This document shows, piece after piece, positions 42,940 to 53,073 of a DNA stretch of 64,000 nucleotides. The position numbers were made by a program, and so were the translations under genes. Location of the stretch: positions 1 through 64,000 of the forward strand of contig OMZI01000009.1 of the NCBI GenBank assembly GCA_900315485.1, read 5' to 3'. This DNA is from an uncultured Eubacteriales bacterium. Its GTDB lineage: Bacteria; Bacillota; Clostridia; Peptostreptococcales; Anaerovoracaceae. Positions within the stretch are counted from its first letter, which is position 1. Every line of letters begins with the position of its first letter. Under the pieces are notes generated by a model. That model made no database searches, was not told where the DNA came from, and was given only the letters and a program-made list of their open reading frames with translations.

Positions 42940-44319
42940 ATGAAAGAATCTTTCAGAAACAGATTGAAGGATATGAATATACTGGTCGTCGGAATGGGAC
43001 GGTCGGGCAAAGCTGCGCTCAGAGCGCTTTCAGGAACAGGCGCTGTGCTGTACGCACAGGATTCACAGGATGCATCCAATATGGATGAAGATTTCCTGCA
43101 GTTCCTGGAGGAAGGGCATGTGAAGACATACTTCGGATCCCTTCCGGACGACATGTCTGTGTTTGACATGCTGGTACTCAGCCCGGGAGTTCCTCCTCAG
43201 CTTGAATTCGTTCAGAAAGCGGCTGCGGAAGGCGCTGAGATCATCGGAGAGCTGGAACTTGCATACAGAATGACGGACGCTCATTTTGCTGCCATAACCG
43301 GAACCAACGGCAAAACGACCACAACTACTCTTGTCGGCGAGATATTCAAGGCGGCCGGCAGGAAGACATCCGTAGTCGGAAATATAGGCAATCCTGTGGT
43401 AACGGAAGCAGTATCTGCAGACAGCGATTCGTGGATGGTAACGGAGGTGTCATCCTTCCAGCTGGAGACGACAAGGGACTTCAGACCGGAAGTATCTGCC
43501 ATCCTGAACCTCACACCGGATCATCTCAACAGACACAAGACGATGAAGGCATACGGAGATGCCAAGGCAAGAGTGGCTGTGAACCAGTCTCCTGAAGAAT
43601 ACCTCATCATCAACTGCGATGACGAGGCAGCAATGGAACTGGCACAGCAGAGCAGGGCGACCGTAGTTCCTTTCAGCAGAAAGAAGACTCTCGACGCAGG
43701 GGCATATCTCGATGGTGACGATATAGTCATAAGAGATTTTGACGGAAGCATGCACCGCATCTGCAGCAAGGGAGATCTCAGGATAATCGGAGACCACAAT
43801 GTAGAGAATGTGCTCGCTGCAGCAGCTCTCAGCTATTATGCAGGCATCGATGAGGAAGTGATCGGCAGTGCTGTCAGAGCCTTCCCGGGCGTGGAGCACA
43901 GGATCGAATTCTGCGGGACCAGGGACGGTGTTGATTACTACAATGACTCCAAGGGAACCAATGTGGATGCTGCAGTAATAGCGCTCAAGGCTCTCAGGAA
44001 CAACATCATCCTTATCGCAGGAGGCGACGGCAAGGCGCAGGACTTTACAGATCTCGCCGAGCATCTTAACGGTGCTGTAACAGCACTGGTGCTGCTCGGA
44101 AGAGACGCACCTCTCATCGAGGAGGCAGCGCGCAAAGCCGGATTCACGGATATATATACATGCGGCAGCATGGAGGAATGCGTACGCAAATCCTCTGAAC
44201 TGGCACGCAGCGGCGACAAGGTACTGCTGTCCCCGGCGTGTGCAAGCTGGGACATGTATCCTAATTTTGAGGTAAGAGGAAGACACTTCAAGCAGTGTGT
44301 CAGGGATATAACCGGTTAA
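42940..44319 (+). CDS. murD: UDP-N-acetylmuramoyl-L-alanine--D-glutamate ligase MurD
   Basis: A 459-residue Mur ligase that adds D-glutamate to UDP-MurNAc-L-Ala with ATP. It has the Rossmann-like N-terminal domain (ILVVGMGRSGKAA), ATP loop GTNGKTTTTTLV near 122, LNLTPDHLNRH, and the C-terminal DYYNDSKGTNVDA and LLSPACASWDMYPNFEVRG motifs characteristic of MurD. Full length, 22 bases behind mraY. Confidence 0.97.
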   Translation: MKESFRNRLKDMNILVVGMGRSGKAALRALSGTGAVLYAQDSQDASNMDEDFLQFLEEGHVKTYFGSLPDDMSVFDMLVLSPGVPPQLEFVQKAAAEGAEIIGELELAYRMTDAHFAAITGTNGKTTTTTLVGEIFKAAGRKTSVVGNIGNPVVTEAVSADSDSWMVTEVSSFQLETTRDFRPEVSAILNLTPDHLNRHKTMKAYGDAKARVAVNQSPEEYLIINCDDEAAMELAQQSRATVVPFSRKKTLDAGAYLDGDDIVIRDFDGSMHRICSKGDLRIIGDHNVENVLAAAALSYYAGIDEEVIGSAVRAFPGVEHRIEFCGTRDGVDYYNDSKGTNVDAAVIALKALRNNIILIAGGDGKAQDFTDLAEHLNGAVTALVLLGRDAPLIEEAARKAGFTDIYTCGSMEECVRKSSELARSGDKVLLSPACASWDMYPNFEVRGRHFKQCVRDITG

Positions 44320-44349
44320 CGGCCGCAGGAGAACAGCACAGGGAGACTG

Positions 44350-45627
44350 ATGGCAAAAAAATCATCAAGTAAAACAGAATCAAGAAAACTCAGTGCTGCA
44401 GAACGCAGGGAGCTCAAGGCAAAGCGCAGGGCGGACCGCAAGGCAACCAAAGCAGAGGCAAGGAAGCAGAGAAGGAAGAACCTGTGGGACAGAGTCAGAG
44501 GAGCTACAGGCGGGAGCGACATCGTCGTGATCGTCATGGTCCTTCTTTTCTCGTTCTTCGGAATTGCCATGGTATTCAGCGCCGGATATTATCAGACGAT
44601 CAATACGGCCAGTCCGAATCCGTTCTATTATCTTATAAGACAGGGTATATTCGTAGCGACCGGTCTGTTGTGGATGATATTCTTTGCATGCTTTGACTAT
44701 CACAGATATGAGAAGCTGGGCAACGCGGCGGCTCTTGTAAGTATAGGCCTGCTCGTGCTGGTACTTCTCATAGGACAGAACGTCAACGGAGCTGTAAGAT
44801 GGATCAATCTCGGATTCTTCAGATTTACGCCGAGTGAATTTTCGAAGATGTTCATGATCATCTTCACTTCGGCATTCCTTGTGAGAGATCCGAGCAATAT
44901 CCGTACGGCCAAGGGCCTGGGGATACTCGTACTTGTCATGGGAATGCATTTCGGACTCATCATCCTGCAGCCTAACCTGTCGACCGCTATCGTAATCGTA
45001 CTGATCATGATCGCCATCATGATTGTTGCGGGACTCAACCTCGCTTTCCTGCTGGTACCTATGGCTGCGGCTGTCGCCGGATACTTCTACATCATCACAT
45101 TCAAGAATCCGTATCACTGGTACCAGAGGCTCACGAGCTTTATGGATCCTTTTGCGGACAGACAGGGCGACGGTTATCAGGTCACACAGGGCCTTATAGC
45201 TCTCGGAAACGGAGGCCTCAAGGGCCTCGGATTCGGCCAGAGCATAGCCAAGAACATGTATCTGCCTGAACCTCAGAACGACTTTATTCTGGCCATACTC
45301 GGAGAAGAACTCGGATTTATCGGATTCCTCATCCTGATGGCCGCATACATAATACTTATCACAAGGCTGATGATGATAGCCCTCAAGGCGAGAGACAGGC
45401 TTGGCTTCTACCTGGCCACAGGCGTGGCGGTAATGCTCGGTCTGCAGGTGATCATCAACGTAGCCGTAGTAACATCATCGATGCCTGCGACAGGCATCAC
45501 GCTTCCGTTCATCAGCTACGGAGGTACATCCATCTGGTCATTCATGATGGTCATGGGCATAGCGCTCAATGTATCCAAACGGCAGGAACCGGGAAGCAGA
45601 CTTAACAGAAAGGCAGTAAGACAATGA
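44350..45627 (+). CDS. ftsW: FtsW/SpoVE-type lipid II polymerase
   Basis: A 425-residue SEDS-family peptidoglycan polymerase, partner of the class B PBP two genes up. After a 45-residue extremely basic cytoplasmic N-terminus come about ten membrane helices with the SEDS motifs NGAVRWINLGFFRFTPSEFSK, QPNLSTAIVI, QGLIALGNGGLKGLGFGQS and the FISYGGTS C-terminal signature. Its last bases overlap the murG start (ATGA), so the two are translationally coupled. SpoVE and FtsW cannot be separated by eye. Confidence 0.94.
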   Translation: MAKKSSSKTESRKLSAAERRELKAKRRADRKATKAEARKQRRKNLWDRVRGATGGSDIVVIVMVLLFSFFGIAMVFSAGYYQTINTASPNPFYYLIRQGIFVATGLLWMIFFACFDYHRYEKLGNAAALVSIGLLVLVLLIGQNVNGAVRWINLGFFRFTPSEFSKMFMIIFTSAFLVRDPSNIRTAKGLGILVLVMGMHFGLIILQPNLSTAIVIVLIMIAIMIVAGLNLAFLLVPMAAAVAGYFYIITFKNPYHWYQRLTSFMDPFADRQGDGYQVTQGLIALGNGGLKGLGFGQSIAKNMYLPEPQNDFILAILGEELGFIGFLILMAAYIILITRLMMIALKARDRLGFYLATGVAVMLGLQVIINVAVVTSSMPATGITLPFISYGGTSIWSFMMVMGIALNVSKRQEPGSRLNRKAVRQ

Positions 45628-46727
45628 GAATAGTCCTCACGGGAGGGGCTACAGGAGGCCACATATATCCGGCACTTGCCATCGGAGATGCGTTTAAGGC
45701 AAGAGACCCGGAGACAGAAATCATATATATAGCAAGCGGAAAATCTCTTGAGAGATCGATCATACCTGACCACGGGTACAAGCTGTATGAAGTTGAGACT
45801 GCTCCTCTCGACAGAAGGAGCATCAGCAAGGCAGCTGTCACAGCGGCCAGGACCCTGAGAGGAAGGCAGCAGGCAAGAAAGATAATGAAGTCTTTCAGGC
45901 CTGATGTTGTTGTGAGCACAGGCAGCTACGTAAGCGTGCCTGTTGTTCTTGCGGGCAAAAGTCTCGGAGCTTCAATATATCTGCACGAGCAGAACGGATA
46001 TCCGGGAGTGTCGAACAGATTCCTCGCGAGATTCGCGACGAAGGTGTTCCTCGGATTTGAGGCAGCGAGAGAGCATTTTGCCGATCAGAGCAAGATCATC
46101 TACTCAGGCAATCCTGTAAGAAGCGACTTCAGAGAGAGAAACAGACAGGACGACCGCAGAACTCTCGGAATACCGGAAGACGATTTTGTCATCATGGTAT
46201 TCGGCGGCAGCCTCGGATCTGAAACCACCAATACGGTCGGTGAGGAAATAGCAAGAGAATATGCAGGCAGGAATGGCTATACCGTGATATGGGGCACCGG
46301 CAGCATGTACTACGATGAGATAACGGAGAGATTCGCCCGTGAAGGATTCAGTCCTGATAACGTAAGGATATCCGCATTCATCAAAAATATGCCGGAAGTA
46401 CTGTCGGCAGCAGACATGACCATAAGCAGGAGCGGAGCTCTTTCAACTGCAGAGACGACTATGGAGGGTCGTGCTGCCATATTCATCCCTTCACCTAATG
46501 TCACCGCAGATCATCAGTACTACAATGCAAAGGCGGTTGCTGATGCAGGAGGGGCATTCATAGTCAGGGAAAACGAGAATACAGTCCGCGATGTCATGAG
46601 GATAATACGTTCACTTGACAGCGACAGGGAACAGATAAGACAGATGGAAGCAGCCAGCAGAAGCGTTGCACCGGTACACGCTACTGACATTATCTGCGAT
46701 ACCATCATGGAGACATACAGGAAGTGA
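45624..46727 (+). CDS. murG: Undecaprenyl-diphospho-MurNAc-pentapeptide GlcNAc transferase MurG
   Basis: A 367-residue GT28 enzyme that converts lipid I to lipid II on the inner membrane face. N-terminal GGATGGHIYPALA, the HEQNGYPGVSNRF acceptor motif, VFGGSLGS, and the UDP-GlcNAc-binding SRSGALSTAETTMEGRAAIFIP region are intact. It overlaps ftsW at its start and ftsQ at its end, each by four bases. Confidence 0.97.
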   Translation: MRIVLTGGATGGHIYPALAIGDAFKARDPETEIIYIASGKSLERSIIPDHGYKLYEVETAPLDRRSISKAAVTAARTLRGRQQARKIMKSFRPDVVVSTGSYVSVPVVLAGKSLGASIYLHEQNGYPGVSNRFLARFATKVFLGFEAAREHFADQSKIIYSGNPVRSDFRERNRQDDRRTLGIPEDDFVIMVFGGSLGSETTNTVGEEIAREYAGRNGYTVIWGTGSMYYDEITERFAREGFSPDNVRISAFIKNMPEVLSAADMTISRSGALSTAETTMEGRAAIFIPSPNVTADHQYYNAKAVADAGGAFIVRENENTVRDVMRIIRSLDSDREQIRQMEAASRSVAPVHATDIICDTIMETYRK

Positions 46728-47860
46728 GCACTGAAAAGACTGATGCTATAGAGAATACAGAAGACATCAGCACAGCTGCGGACGGGGAAGTTTCTGAACC
46801 GGAAAACGACGCTGCAGCTGAAACAGCAGCTGAGGAGAAGCAGACTCCTGCGGAGACCGTCCGCAAGGAAACTGCCGCCTTTGACGTTGCGGAAAATGAT
46901 GAAAGCGAGGCTGCTCCGCAGGATACAGACTCTTCTGATGAAGCACCGGAGCAGACGATCAAAAGAGAACTGGAAACAGACGGGGAAGCCGGAACAGATA
47001 CGCAGACCGGTCAGGAAGAAGCCGCTGCGGAAGAACCTGAGACGGAGTCTGAAACCGACCCTGAAACTGAAGAGATAAAAGAGATAAAGAAGAGAATAAG
47101 GGAGCGCAAGAAGGAGAAAAAGAGAAAGGCCAGAAGACGCAAGACCGTATTCTGGACAGCCCTTTCGATCATTGCTCTGACGGTTGCGGGATTCATCTTC
47201 TCTCTTTCGGGCTTCTTCACTGTCGATTCCATCGAGGTGCAGGGCAATTCCCATTTCACCTCAGAGGAAATCATAAACATCGCTCATGCGGTTCCGGGAC
47301 ACAACCTGCTGTACAATCCGGGCTCCAAGACGATCACGGATTATCTTGAACAGAACCCGTACATCAAGTCCGCATCTGTTCTGAGAAAACTTCCGTCGAC
47401 TCTTGTGATAGTGGTCGAGGAAAGGGAGGAAGCGATCTCCTTCAATTACGATGATGACTATCTCATCATGGATGATGAAGGCATCCTTCTCAAGAAGACG
47501 CGTACAGAGCCTAAGGTCACCAGCGTAAGCGGGCTTGTTGTTACAAAGCTCAGACTGGGCGACACTGTAGGAACCGAGAACCAGCAGATGTTCAGCAGAC
47601 TGCTGAGGCTTGTAAGAGCTATGAAGGCCGCGGACATGTACTTTGTATCGATAGATATGACAGGCTATGAGGAAGACATGTCTGTAAAGGCGTATATCTA
47701 TGACAAGCTTGTAGTAAAGACAGACTATGAGTCTCTTGTGACCAATCTCAAGAACGGAAGACTTCACAAAATCGTGGAGAAACTGTTCGAAGATGATATC
47801 AGGAGAGGAACTATCACATTCGGAGAAGACGGATCGGCATCATTTGAGCCTGGAATATGA
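46724..47860 (+). CDS. ftsQ: Cell division protein FtsQ/DivIB with long acidic N-terminus
   Basis: A 378-residue FtsQ/DivIB. It begins with GTG at 46724 overlapping the murG stop by four bases; no better start is available. Residues 1-125 are an unusually long, acidic Glu/Ala/Thr-rich cytoplasmic region ending in a basic stretch; a membrane helix lies near 145-165; then the POTRA domain (SIEVQGNSHFTSEEI, GHNLLYN) and the beta domain (PSTLVIVVEERE). It should bind FtsL/FtsB and regulate septal synthesis. Confidence 0.9.
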   Translation: MSTEKTDAIENTEDISTAADGEVSEPENDAAAETAAEEKQTPAETVRKETAAFDVAENDESEAAPQDTDSSDEAPEQTIKRELETDGEAGTDTQTGQEEAAAEEPETESETDPETEEIKEIKKRIRERKKEKKRKARRRKTVFWTALSIIALTVAGFIFSLSGFFTVDSIEVQGNSHFTSEEIINIAHAVPGHNLLYNPGSKTITDYLEQNPYIKSASVLRKLPSTLVIVVEEREEAISFNYDDDYLIMDDEGILLKKTRTEPKVTSVSGLVVTKLRLGDTVGTENQQMFSRLLRLVRAMKAADMYFVSIDMTGYEEDMSVKAYIYDKLVVKTDYESLVTNLKNGRLHKIVEKLFEDDIRRGTITFGEDGSASFEPGI

Positions 47861-48037
47861 TTGACCGTAAACCCGGAAACGGTTATCCGGGCTAGCAACA
47901 GATTTACAAGTAATTGTGTTACGTCAACTTAAAAACCCCTAAATATTGTGGTTTTTTGCCAAAAATGTAATGCATTTGCACAATATATGTGTTAAGATAA
48001 CTATATCTATTTATGAGTTCAATGAGGAGGACACACT

Positions 48038-49192
48038 ATGGAATTCGTTTCTGATTTCGTATCCGAGACAGATAATGCCGCGATCATAAAAGTAATCGGC
48101 GTTGGCGGTGGCGGATGCAACGCTATCAACAGGATGGTCGACACCGGTCTTGGCGGCGTATCTTTCATCGCTGTAAATACAGACAGACAGGCACTCGCTA
48201 AGTGCAAGGCTGAGATCAAGATCCAGCTGGGCGAGAAAGTTGCCGGAGGCAGGGGAGCCGGCGCTAATCCTGAACTTGGACAGAAGGCTGCAGAGGAAAC
48301 TATCGATGAGATCATTTCCCACATCCAGGATGCTGACATGGTATTCATCACAGCAGGCATGGGCGGCGGAACAGGTACAGGAGCTGCTCCTGTTATCGCA
48401 AAGGCTTCCATGGACTGCGGCGCACTTACAGTCGCTGTTGTTACCAAGCCTTTCACATTCGAGGGCAAGAAGCGCTGGAACAGAGCTGCAAAGGGCATTC
48501 AGTATCTGAGCAACTTTGTTGACTCCCTGGTCGTGATCCCTAATGACAGACTTATCGACACCAGCCAGAAGAACACATCGATGCTCGAGGCATTCGCTAT
48601 GGCAGACGATGTACTGAGACAGGGTGTACAGGGCATTTCCGATCTGATCAGTGAATACGGTCTTGTAAACGTAGACTTCGCGGACGTAAGAACGATCATG
48701 GAGGGCAGAGGAATCGCTCACATGGGAGTCGGCGTAGGCGAAGGCGAGAACAGAATAGAAGAAGCTGTTCAGGCAGCACTCAACAGCCCGCTGCTCGAGA
48801 CATCCATCAGCGGAGCAAAGTCTATCCTGCTGTACGTTTCCGGCGGATACGACATGGGTATGCTTGACATCAATACTATCGCTGAAAAGGTTCAGACAGA
48901 GGCTGACCCTGATGCCAACATCATCTTCGGAGCTGCTATCAGCGAAGAGATGAACGAGAAGATCTCTGTAACGATCATCGCTACAGACTTCGGCAATGTT
49001 AAGGCCGGCATGGGCGGCAGCACAATCGTTGATGCTCCGGCAGAGGCTCCTGCAAGAGGAACAAGCAGCCTTCCAAGAGTGACCATCGACGGTCTGGAAG
49101 GATTCGAAGCAGATCTCGACTCACTTCTCGGTGATAACGGACAGGCAGAAACATCCGGTACGGATTTTGACATTCCGGACTTCCTCAGATAA
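48038..49192 (+). CDS. ftsZ: Cell division GTPase FtsZ
   Basis: A 384-residue tubulin homologue that forms the Z ring. GTP-binding loops [13 protein letters not shown] and [12 protein letters not shown], the T7 synergy loop [11 protein letters not shown], and the C-terminal interaction peptide (DFDIPDFLR at the very end) are present. The variable linker is short. AGGAGG precedes the ATG. It is separated from ftsQ by 177 bases that hold a weak hairpin and an AT-rich probable promoter; ftsA, often the neighbour, is absent. Confidence 0.97.
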   Translation: MEFVSDFVSETDNAAIIKVIGVGGGGCNAINRMVDTGLGGVSFIAVNTDRQALAKCKAEIKIQLGEKVAGGRGAGANPELGQKAAEETIDEIISHIQDADMVFITAGMGGGTGTGAAPVIAKASMDCGALTVAVVTKPFTFEGKKRWNRAAKGIQYLSNFVDSLVVIPNDRLIDTSQKNTSMLEAFAMADDVLRQGVQGISDLISEYGLVNVDFADVRTIMEGRGIAHMGVGVGEGENRIEEAVQAALNSPLLETSISGAKSILLYVSGGYDMGMLDINTIAEKVQTEADPDANIIFGAAISEEMNEKISVTIIATDFGNVKAGMGGSTIVDAPAEAPARGTSSLPRVTIDGLEGFEADLDSLLGDNGQAETSGTDFDIPDFLR

Positions 49193-49219
49193 TCAGCATA
49201 CAGGGCAAGAAACAGCAAG

Positions 49220-50044
49220 ATGCTTATCAGAGTAGAATCATCTGATAACAGCCGTATAAGGCTGGTCAGAAAGCTGGCAACCAGAAAGGGCAGGACTGCA
49301 GAGGGGAGATTCGTAATAGAAGGACTCAACCTCTGCAGGGAAGCTGTTCAGAGGTCGCTCGACATTGAGTTCCTGATGATCCCGGATGACTGGAAGACTT
49401 CCGGAGGCAGTGACGACCTGAGCGGTCTCAGAGCCTTCACAGAGGAATGCATCTCCGATCCCGGACTTACAGTCTGCACGGTTCCGGCGAAGATCTTTGC
49501 CGGACTGACCGATGCCGGCAATGGTATCGGTATATGCGCTGTGCTGAAGATACCGGAGACTGACCTTACGGCCGTATCCCGTCTTCCATCCGGTGCGAAT
49601 ATTCTGGTCCTCGACAGGATACAGGATCCAGGCAACATGGGAACGATGATCAGGACTGCTGTTGCTGCAGGCTATGGAATGATAATCGCAGTCAAGGGAA
49701 CGGTGGATGTGTATTCCGCAAAGGTTCTCAGAGCTACAGCCGGCATGATCTTCGAGATACCGATCGTATATGCTGACGGCACTGAAGAGCTTGCAGATGT
49801 TCTCAGGGCGTCAGGAAGGAAAATAGCTGTTACGGATCCTGCGGGAGGCAGGCCTTATTACGAGGAAGACCTCAGCAGAAATACCGCTCTCGTTATAGGC
49901 AACGAAGGCAACGGCGTCAGCGATGAAGTGATGGCGCTTGCTGATATCAGAGTAACTTTGCCCATGAAGGGCAGCATCGAATCTCTCAATGCTGCTGTAT
50001 CGGCTGCAATACTTATGTATGAAGCCGTAAGAAGAGATGATTAA
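49220..50044 (+). CDS. TrmH/SpoU-family RNA 2'-O-methyltransferase
   Basis: A 274-residue SPOUT methyltransferase with an N-terminal substrate-binding domain (residues 1-105, beginning SSDNSRIRLVRKLATRKGR) and a catalytic knot: LDRIQDPGNMGTMIRTA, VIGNEGNGVSDEV and the SLNAAVSAAILMYE motif. This layout is that of RlmB/TsnR-like rRNA 2'-O-methyltransferases. It lies between ftsZ and zapA in the same direction. The exact RNA target is unknown. Confidence 0.92.
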   Translation: MLIRVESSDNSRIRLVRKLATRKGRTAEGRFVIEGLNLCREAVQRSLDIEFLMIPDDWKTSGGSDDLSGLRAFTEECISDPGLTVCTVPAKIFAGLTDAGNGIGICAVLKIPETDLTAVSRLPSGANILVLDRIQDPGNMGTMIRTAVAAGYGMIIAVKGTVDVYSAKVLRATAGMIFEIPIVYADGTEELADVLRASGRKIAVTDPAGGRPYYEEDLSRNTALVIGNEGNGVSDEVMALADIRVTLPMKGSIESLNAAVSAAILMYEAVRRDD

Positions 50045-50060
50045 TGATAAGGGGTTAAAT

Positions 50061-50543
50061 ATGGAAAAGAACAGAGCTGATGTTGTGATCTGCGGATCCA
50101 ACTACGTACTTTCAAGTGAAAAGAGCGAAGAGCGTATCAAAGAGATAGCTAAATATGTAGATGATGAGATCAGGACTGTAAGCAAGGCACTTAACTTCAA
50201 TCCTAATTTCAAGACTGCTGTTCTGGCTGCGCTTAATATCACTGAAAAGCTCATGGACAGCACTGACACGATCCTCAAGCTGCAGACTGAGAACCATCAG
50301 CTGGACAACGATGTCAAGCACTACATCAACCAGTGGGAGCAGGCCAAGAAGCAGGTAACTGATCTCAAGGAAAAGATGTCGTCGGAAGTTGACAGACAGT
50401 CACAGAGCTCCGAGGACCAGAAGAAGCTCCAGGAAAAGCTGGTCGAGATGGAAAACGCATATTTCGATCTGCAGATGGAGAATGTCAACCTCAAGAACGA
50501 GCTGAAATCAATCAAGAGAATGAACAGCGACGATGAACTCTAA
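50061..50543 (+). CDS. zapA: Cell division protein ZapA
   Basis: A 160-residue ZapA-like protein that promotes FtsZ bundling. The N-terminal globular domain (VVICGSNYVLSSEKSEERIKEIAKYVDDEI, spanning residues 9-40) is followed by a long coiled coil (65-155). It is longer than typical ZapA (about 100 residues) because of this tail. ATG 50061 has AAGGGG ahead and avoids overlap with the methyltransferase; an alternative start at 50037 overlaps it. Its end overlaps mutS2 by 11 bases. The zapA-mutS2 pairing is common in Bacillota. Confidence 0.88.
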   Translation: MEKNRADVVICGSNYVLSSEKSEERIKEIAKYVDDEIRTVSKALNFNPNFKTAVLAALNITEKLMDSTDTILKLQTENHQLDNDVKHYINQWEQAKKQVTDLKEKMSSEVDRQSQSSEDQKKLQEKLVEMENAYFDLQMENVNLKNELKSIKRMNSDDEL

Positions 50544-52944
50544 GATACTAGGACTTCTCGAATTCAACAGAATACTGGACCTGCTTGCTGAGCAGGCCGG
50601 CTCCGCGGTAACCCGTGAGCGGATCGCGGAGCTGGTACCAATGTCCAACAGGCGCATGGTACAGGATGCATTAACGGAAACTACTGAGGCGGTTTCCGTT
50701 ATTCTATATAAGGGAAATATTCCGGTCGGAGAGATTGGGGACATATCCGGCATCCTCGGAATGGCGAGAAAAGGCAGGATACTCAGCATGAGAGAACTGC
50801 TGCAGGTCAGGACTACTCTCAGCATAACGAGGACGGCGAAGGCTTTCCTCTCTGATGACATGCCTTCAGGTCTTAAGCTGCTGCCTGAGATATGCAGCCT
50901 GCTTGAGCCTGTGCCAAAACTCGAGCATGATATAGAATCGGCCATACTGAGCGAGGATGAGATGTCTGACAGCGCTTCTCCTGAGCTCAGAAGGATCAGG
51001 CGTGAGATAAGGAACAAGAACGACCTGATCAAGTCGAGACTTCAGAAGATGGTCACCAGCGGATCAGCCAAGACGCATCTGCAGGACGCGATAGTCACGA
51101 TGCGTAACGGCAGATATGTCATCCCGGTCAAGAGGGAATACATAAGCCTGTTCCCGGGAATGGTCCATGACCAGTCATCGACAGGAGCCACGCTCTTCGT
51201 GGAGCCGCAGTCAGTGGTCAACCTGAATAATGAGCTGAGGCAGCTCGATACCGAAGAGCAGGCTGAGATCACTAGGATACTTGAGGCATTTTCAGGCAGG
51301 GTCGCGGAGCATTATCATGAGCTGATGAACGACCAGAAGCTGCTCTCCGAGCTCGATTTTATCGGAGCCAAGGGCAAGCTCTCCTGCCTTATGGAAGGCA
51401 GGCAGCCGCGCCTCAATGATGAAGGCTATATAGATATAAAACGCGGCAGGCATCCGCTGATACCTGCTGACAAGGTCGTGCCTGTGGATGCAGAGCTTGG
51501 CCGCAGATGGTCGACTCTACTGATCACCGGCCCTAACACCGGAGGCAAGACCGTAACACTCAAGACGATAGGACTGCTTTGCCTTATGACGCAGAGCGGT
51601 CTTCACATACCTGCAGATGAGACAAGCGACATGCCTGTGCTGGAGGAGATCTTCGCAGACATAGGAGACGAGCAGAGCATCGAGCAGAGTCTCAGTACTT
51701 TCTCATCTCACATGAAGAACATGATCGGCATATTCGAAGCTGCCGGAAAAGGCTCCCTCGTTTTGCTTGACGAGCTCGGAGCCGGCACAGACCCGCTTGA
51801 AGGAGCGGCTCTCGGCATAGCAGAGCTTGAGACACTCAAGTCCAGAGGAGCTCTTGTTGCAGCAACAACACACTACACCGAGCTGAAGAAGTATGCTCTG
51901 TCCACACCGGGCGTTGAGAATGCTTCGATGGAGTTCAACGTTGAGACGCTTTCTCCGACATACAGGCTGAGAGTAGGCCTTCCGGGCAAGTCCAACGCGT
52001 TTGAGATATCCAGAAAGCTCGGACTGAGTGAGGACATAATCCAGAGGGCGACCGAGCTTCTCGGTGAGGAACAGCTCGAATTTGAAGAGGCTGTATCAAG
52101 GGTCGAGGCGGATCAGGCAGAGGCTGAAGAGGCCCTGCGTGAAGCCGGAGAAGCCAGGGAACAGGCTAAGTCGAGCAGGGATGAAGCTGCCCGCGAGCTG
52201 GACAAGGCGCATGCTGAAGCGGAGAAGATCCTTGAGGATGCGAGAAAACAGGCGCGTGAGATGCTCCGTGATGCCCAGGGAACGATCGACGATATTTCCG
52301 AAGAACTAAGGAGCATCAGCAAACGGAGAAGGAACGCGGGATTCAATGAAGGACATATAGCAGGCGGTGCTGCAAACAGCAGAAGGGCTCTCAAACAGGC
52401 CGAGGCTGCATACAGGTCACAGGAAACCCGCAAGCCTGATACTCTGCAGACAGGAAAGGCACCTGAGCCTGAGCAGATAAAGCTGGGCATGAGGGTGAAA
52501 TATACCAAGCTCGATCAGACGGGCGAGGTAGAGTCGCTGCCTGATTCCAAGGGAAATCTCGCCATCAGACTCGGCGCTATCAAGATGACGGTCAACATCC
52601 GCGATCTTATCATCGCAGAGTCGGAGAGCGCGGGGCACAAGGAGAAGAACAGAGCAAAGTACGGCAGCATGTCGTTCGGCAAGACCAAGACCATCAAGAC
52701 TGAGATCAATCTGATCGGCAAGAATCTCGATGAAGCGACTGACCTGATGCTCAAGTACATAGACGATGCATATCTTGCCGGCCTGAAAACAGTACATGTC
52801 ATACACGGACGGGGCGAGGGCATCCTGAGAAACGGACTCAGGGCAGAACTCAAAAAGAACAAGCACGTGAAGTCATTTAAATCCGCCCCTTACAACGACG
52901 GCGGAGAGGGATGCACTATCGTGGAGCTCAAAGACCGCAAGTAA
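50533..52944 (+). CDS. mutS2: Endonuclease MutS2 (ribosome-rescue factor)
   Basis: An 803-residue MutS2. The MutS-like core has the clamp helices, the ATPase loop ITGPNTGGKTVTLK (about 331-344), the LVLLDELGAGTDP Walker B and a signature loop; a long coiled coil (520-610, full of E/A/R) follows, then a KOW-like segment (IKLGMRVKYTKL) and a C-terminal Smr nuclease domain (about 728-803) with HVIHGRGEGILRNGLR. In Bacillus, MutS2 acts on collided ribosomes; it was earlier considered a recombination suppressor. No mismatch-recognition domain is present. Confidence 0.96.
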   Translation: MNSKILGLLEFNRILDLLAEQAGSAVTRERIAELVPMSNRRMVQDALTETTEAVSVILYKGNIPVGEIGDISGILGMARKGRILSMRELLQVRTTLSITRTAKAFLSDDMPSGLKLLPEICSLLEPVPKLEHDIESAILSEDEMSDSASPELRRIRREIRNKNDLIKSRLQKMVTSGSAKTHLQDAIVTMRNGRYVIPVKREYISLFPGMVHDQSSTGATLFVEPQSVVNLNNELRQLDTEEQAEITRILEAFSGRVAEHYHELMNDQKLLSELDFIGAKGKLSCLMEGRQPRLNDEGYIDIKRGRHPLIPADKVVPVDAELGRRWSTLLITGPNTGGKTVTLKTIGLLCLMTQSGLHIPADETSDMPVLEEIFADIGDEQSIEQSLSTFSSHMKNMIGIFEAAGKGSLVLLDELGAGTDPLEGAALGIAELETLKSRGALVAATTHYTELKKYALSTPGVENASMEFNVETLSPTYRLRVGLPGKSNAFEISRKLGLSEDIIQRATELLGEEQLEFEEAVSRVEADQAEAEEALREAGEAREQAKSSRDEAARELDKAHAEAEKILEDARKQAREMLRDAQGTIDDISEELRSISKRRRNAGFNEGHIAGGAANSRRALKQAEAAYRSQETRKPDTLQTGKAPEPEQIKLGMRVKYTKLDQTGEVESLPDSKGNLAIRLGAIKMTVNIRDLIIAESESAGHKEKNRAKYGSMSFGKTKTIKTEINLIGKNLDEATDLMLKYIDDAYLAGLKTVHVIHGRGEGILRNGLRAELKKNKHVKSFKSAPYNDGGEGCTIVELKDRK

Positions 52945-52971
52945 GGTTTCCTTATCATATTTCGAAAAAAG

Positions 52972-53006
52972 CAAACCCGGCACTGTAGTAAATCGCCGGT
53001 TTGTTT
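52972..53006 (+). terminator. Probable terminator after mutS2
   Basis: AAACC-C-GGC near 52973-52981 pairs with GCCGGTTT (52995-53002), followed by GTTTG. The T-run is short. Confidence 0.5.
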
Positions 53007-53014
53007 GCTATAAT
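53006..53014 (+). promoter_or_regulatory. Extended -10 promoter ahead of the DUF523 gene
   Basis: TGCTATAAT at 53006-53014 is an extended -10 motif; no clear -35. Confidence 0.45.
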
Positions 53015-53073
53015 ATTTATTTGGAAAAAGCCGCGTCTTTTCGCGTGGCGACAATAAGGAGCTTTTAAACGTA

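Noticed and set aside
47873..47893. Hairpin CCCGGA/TCCGGG before ftsZ as a terminator
   Set aside because: Six-base stem with no T-run; too weak to call.
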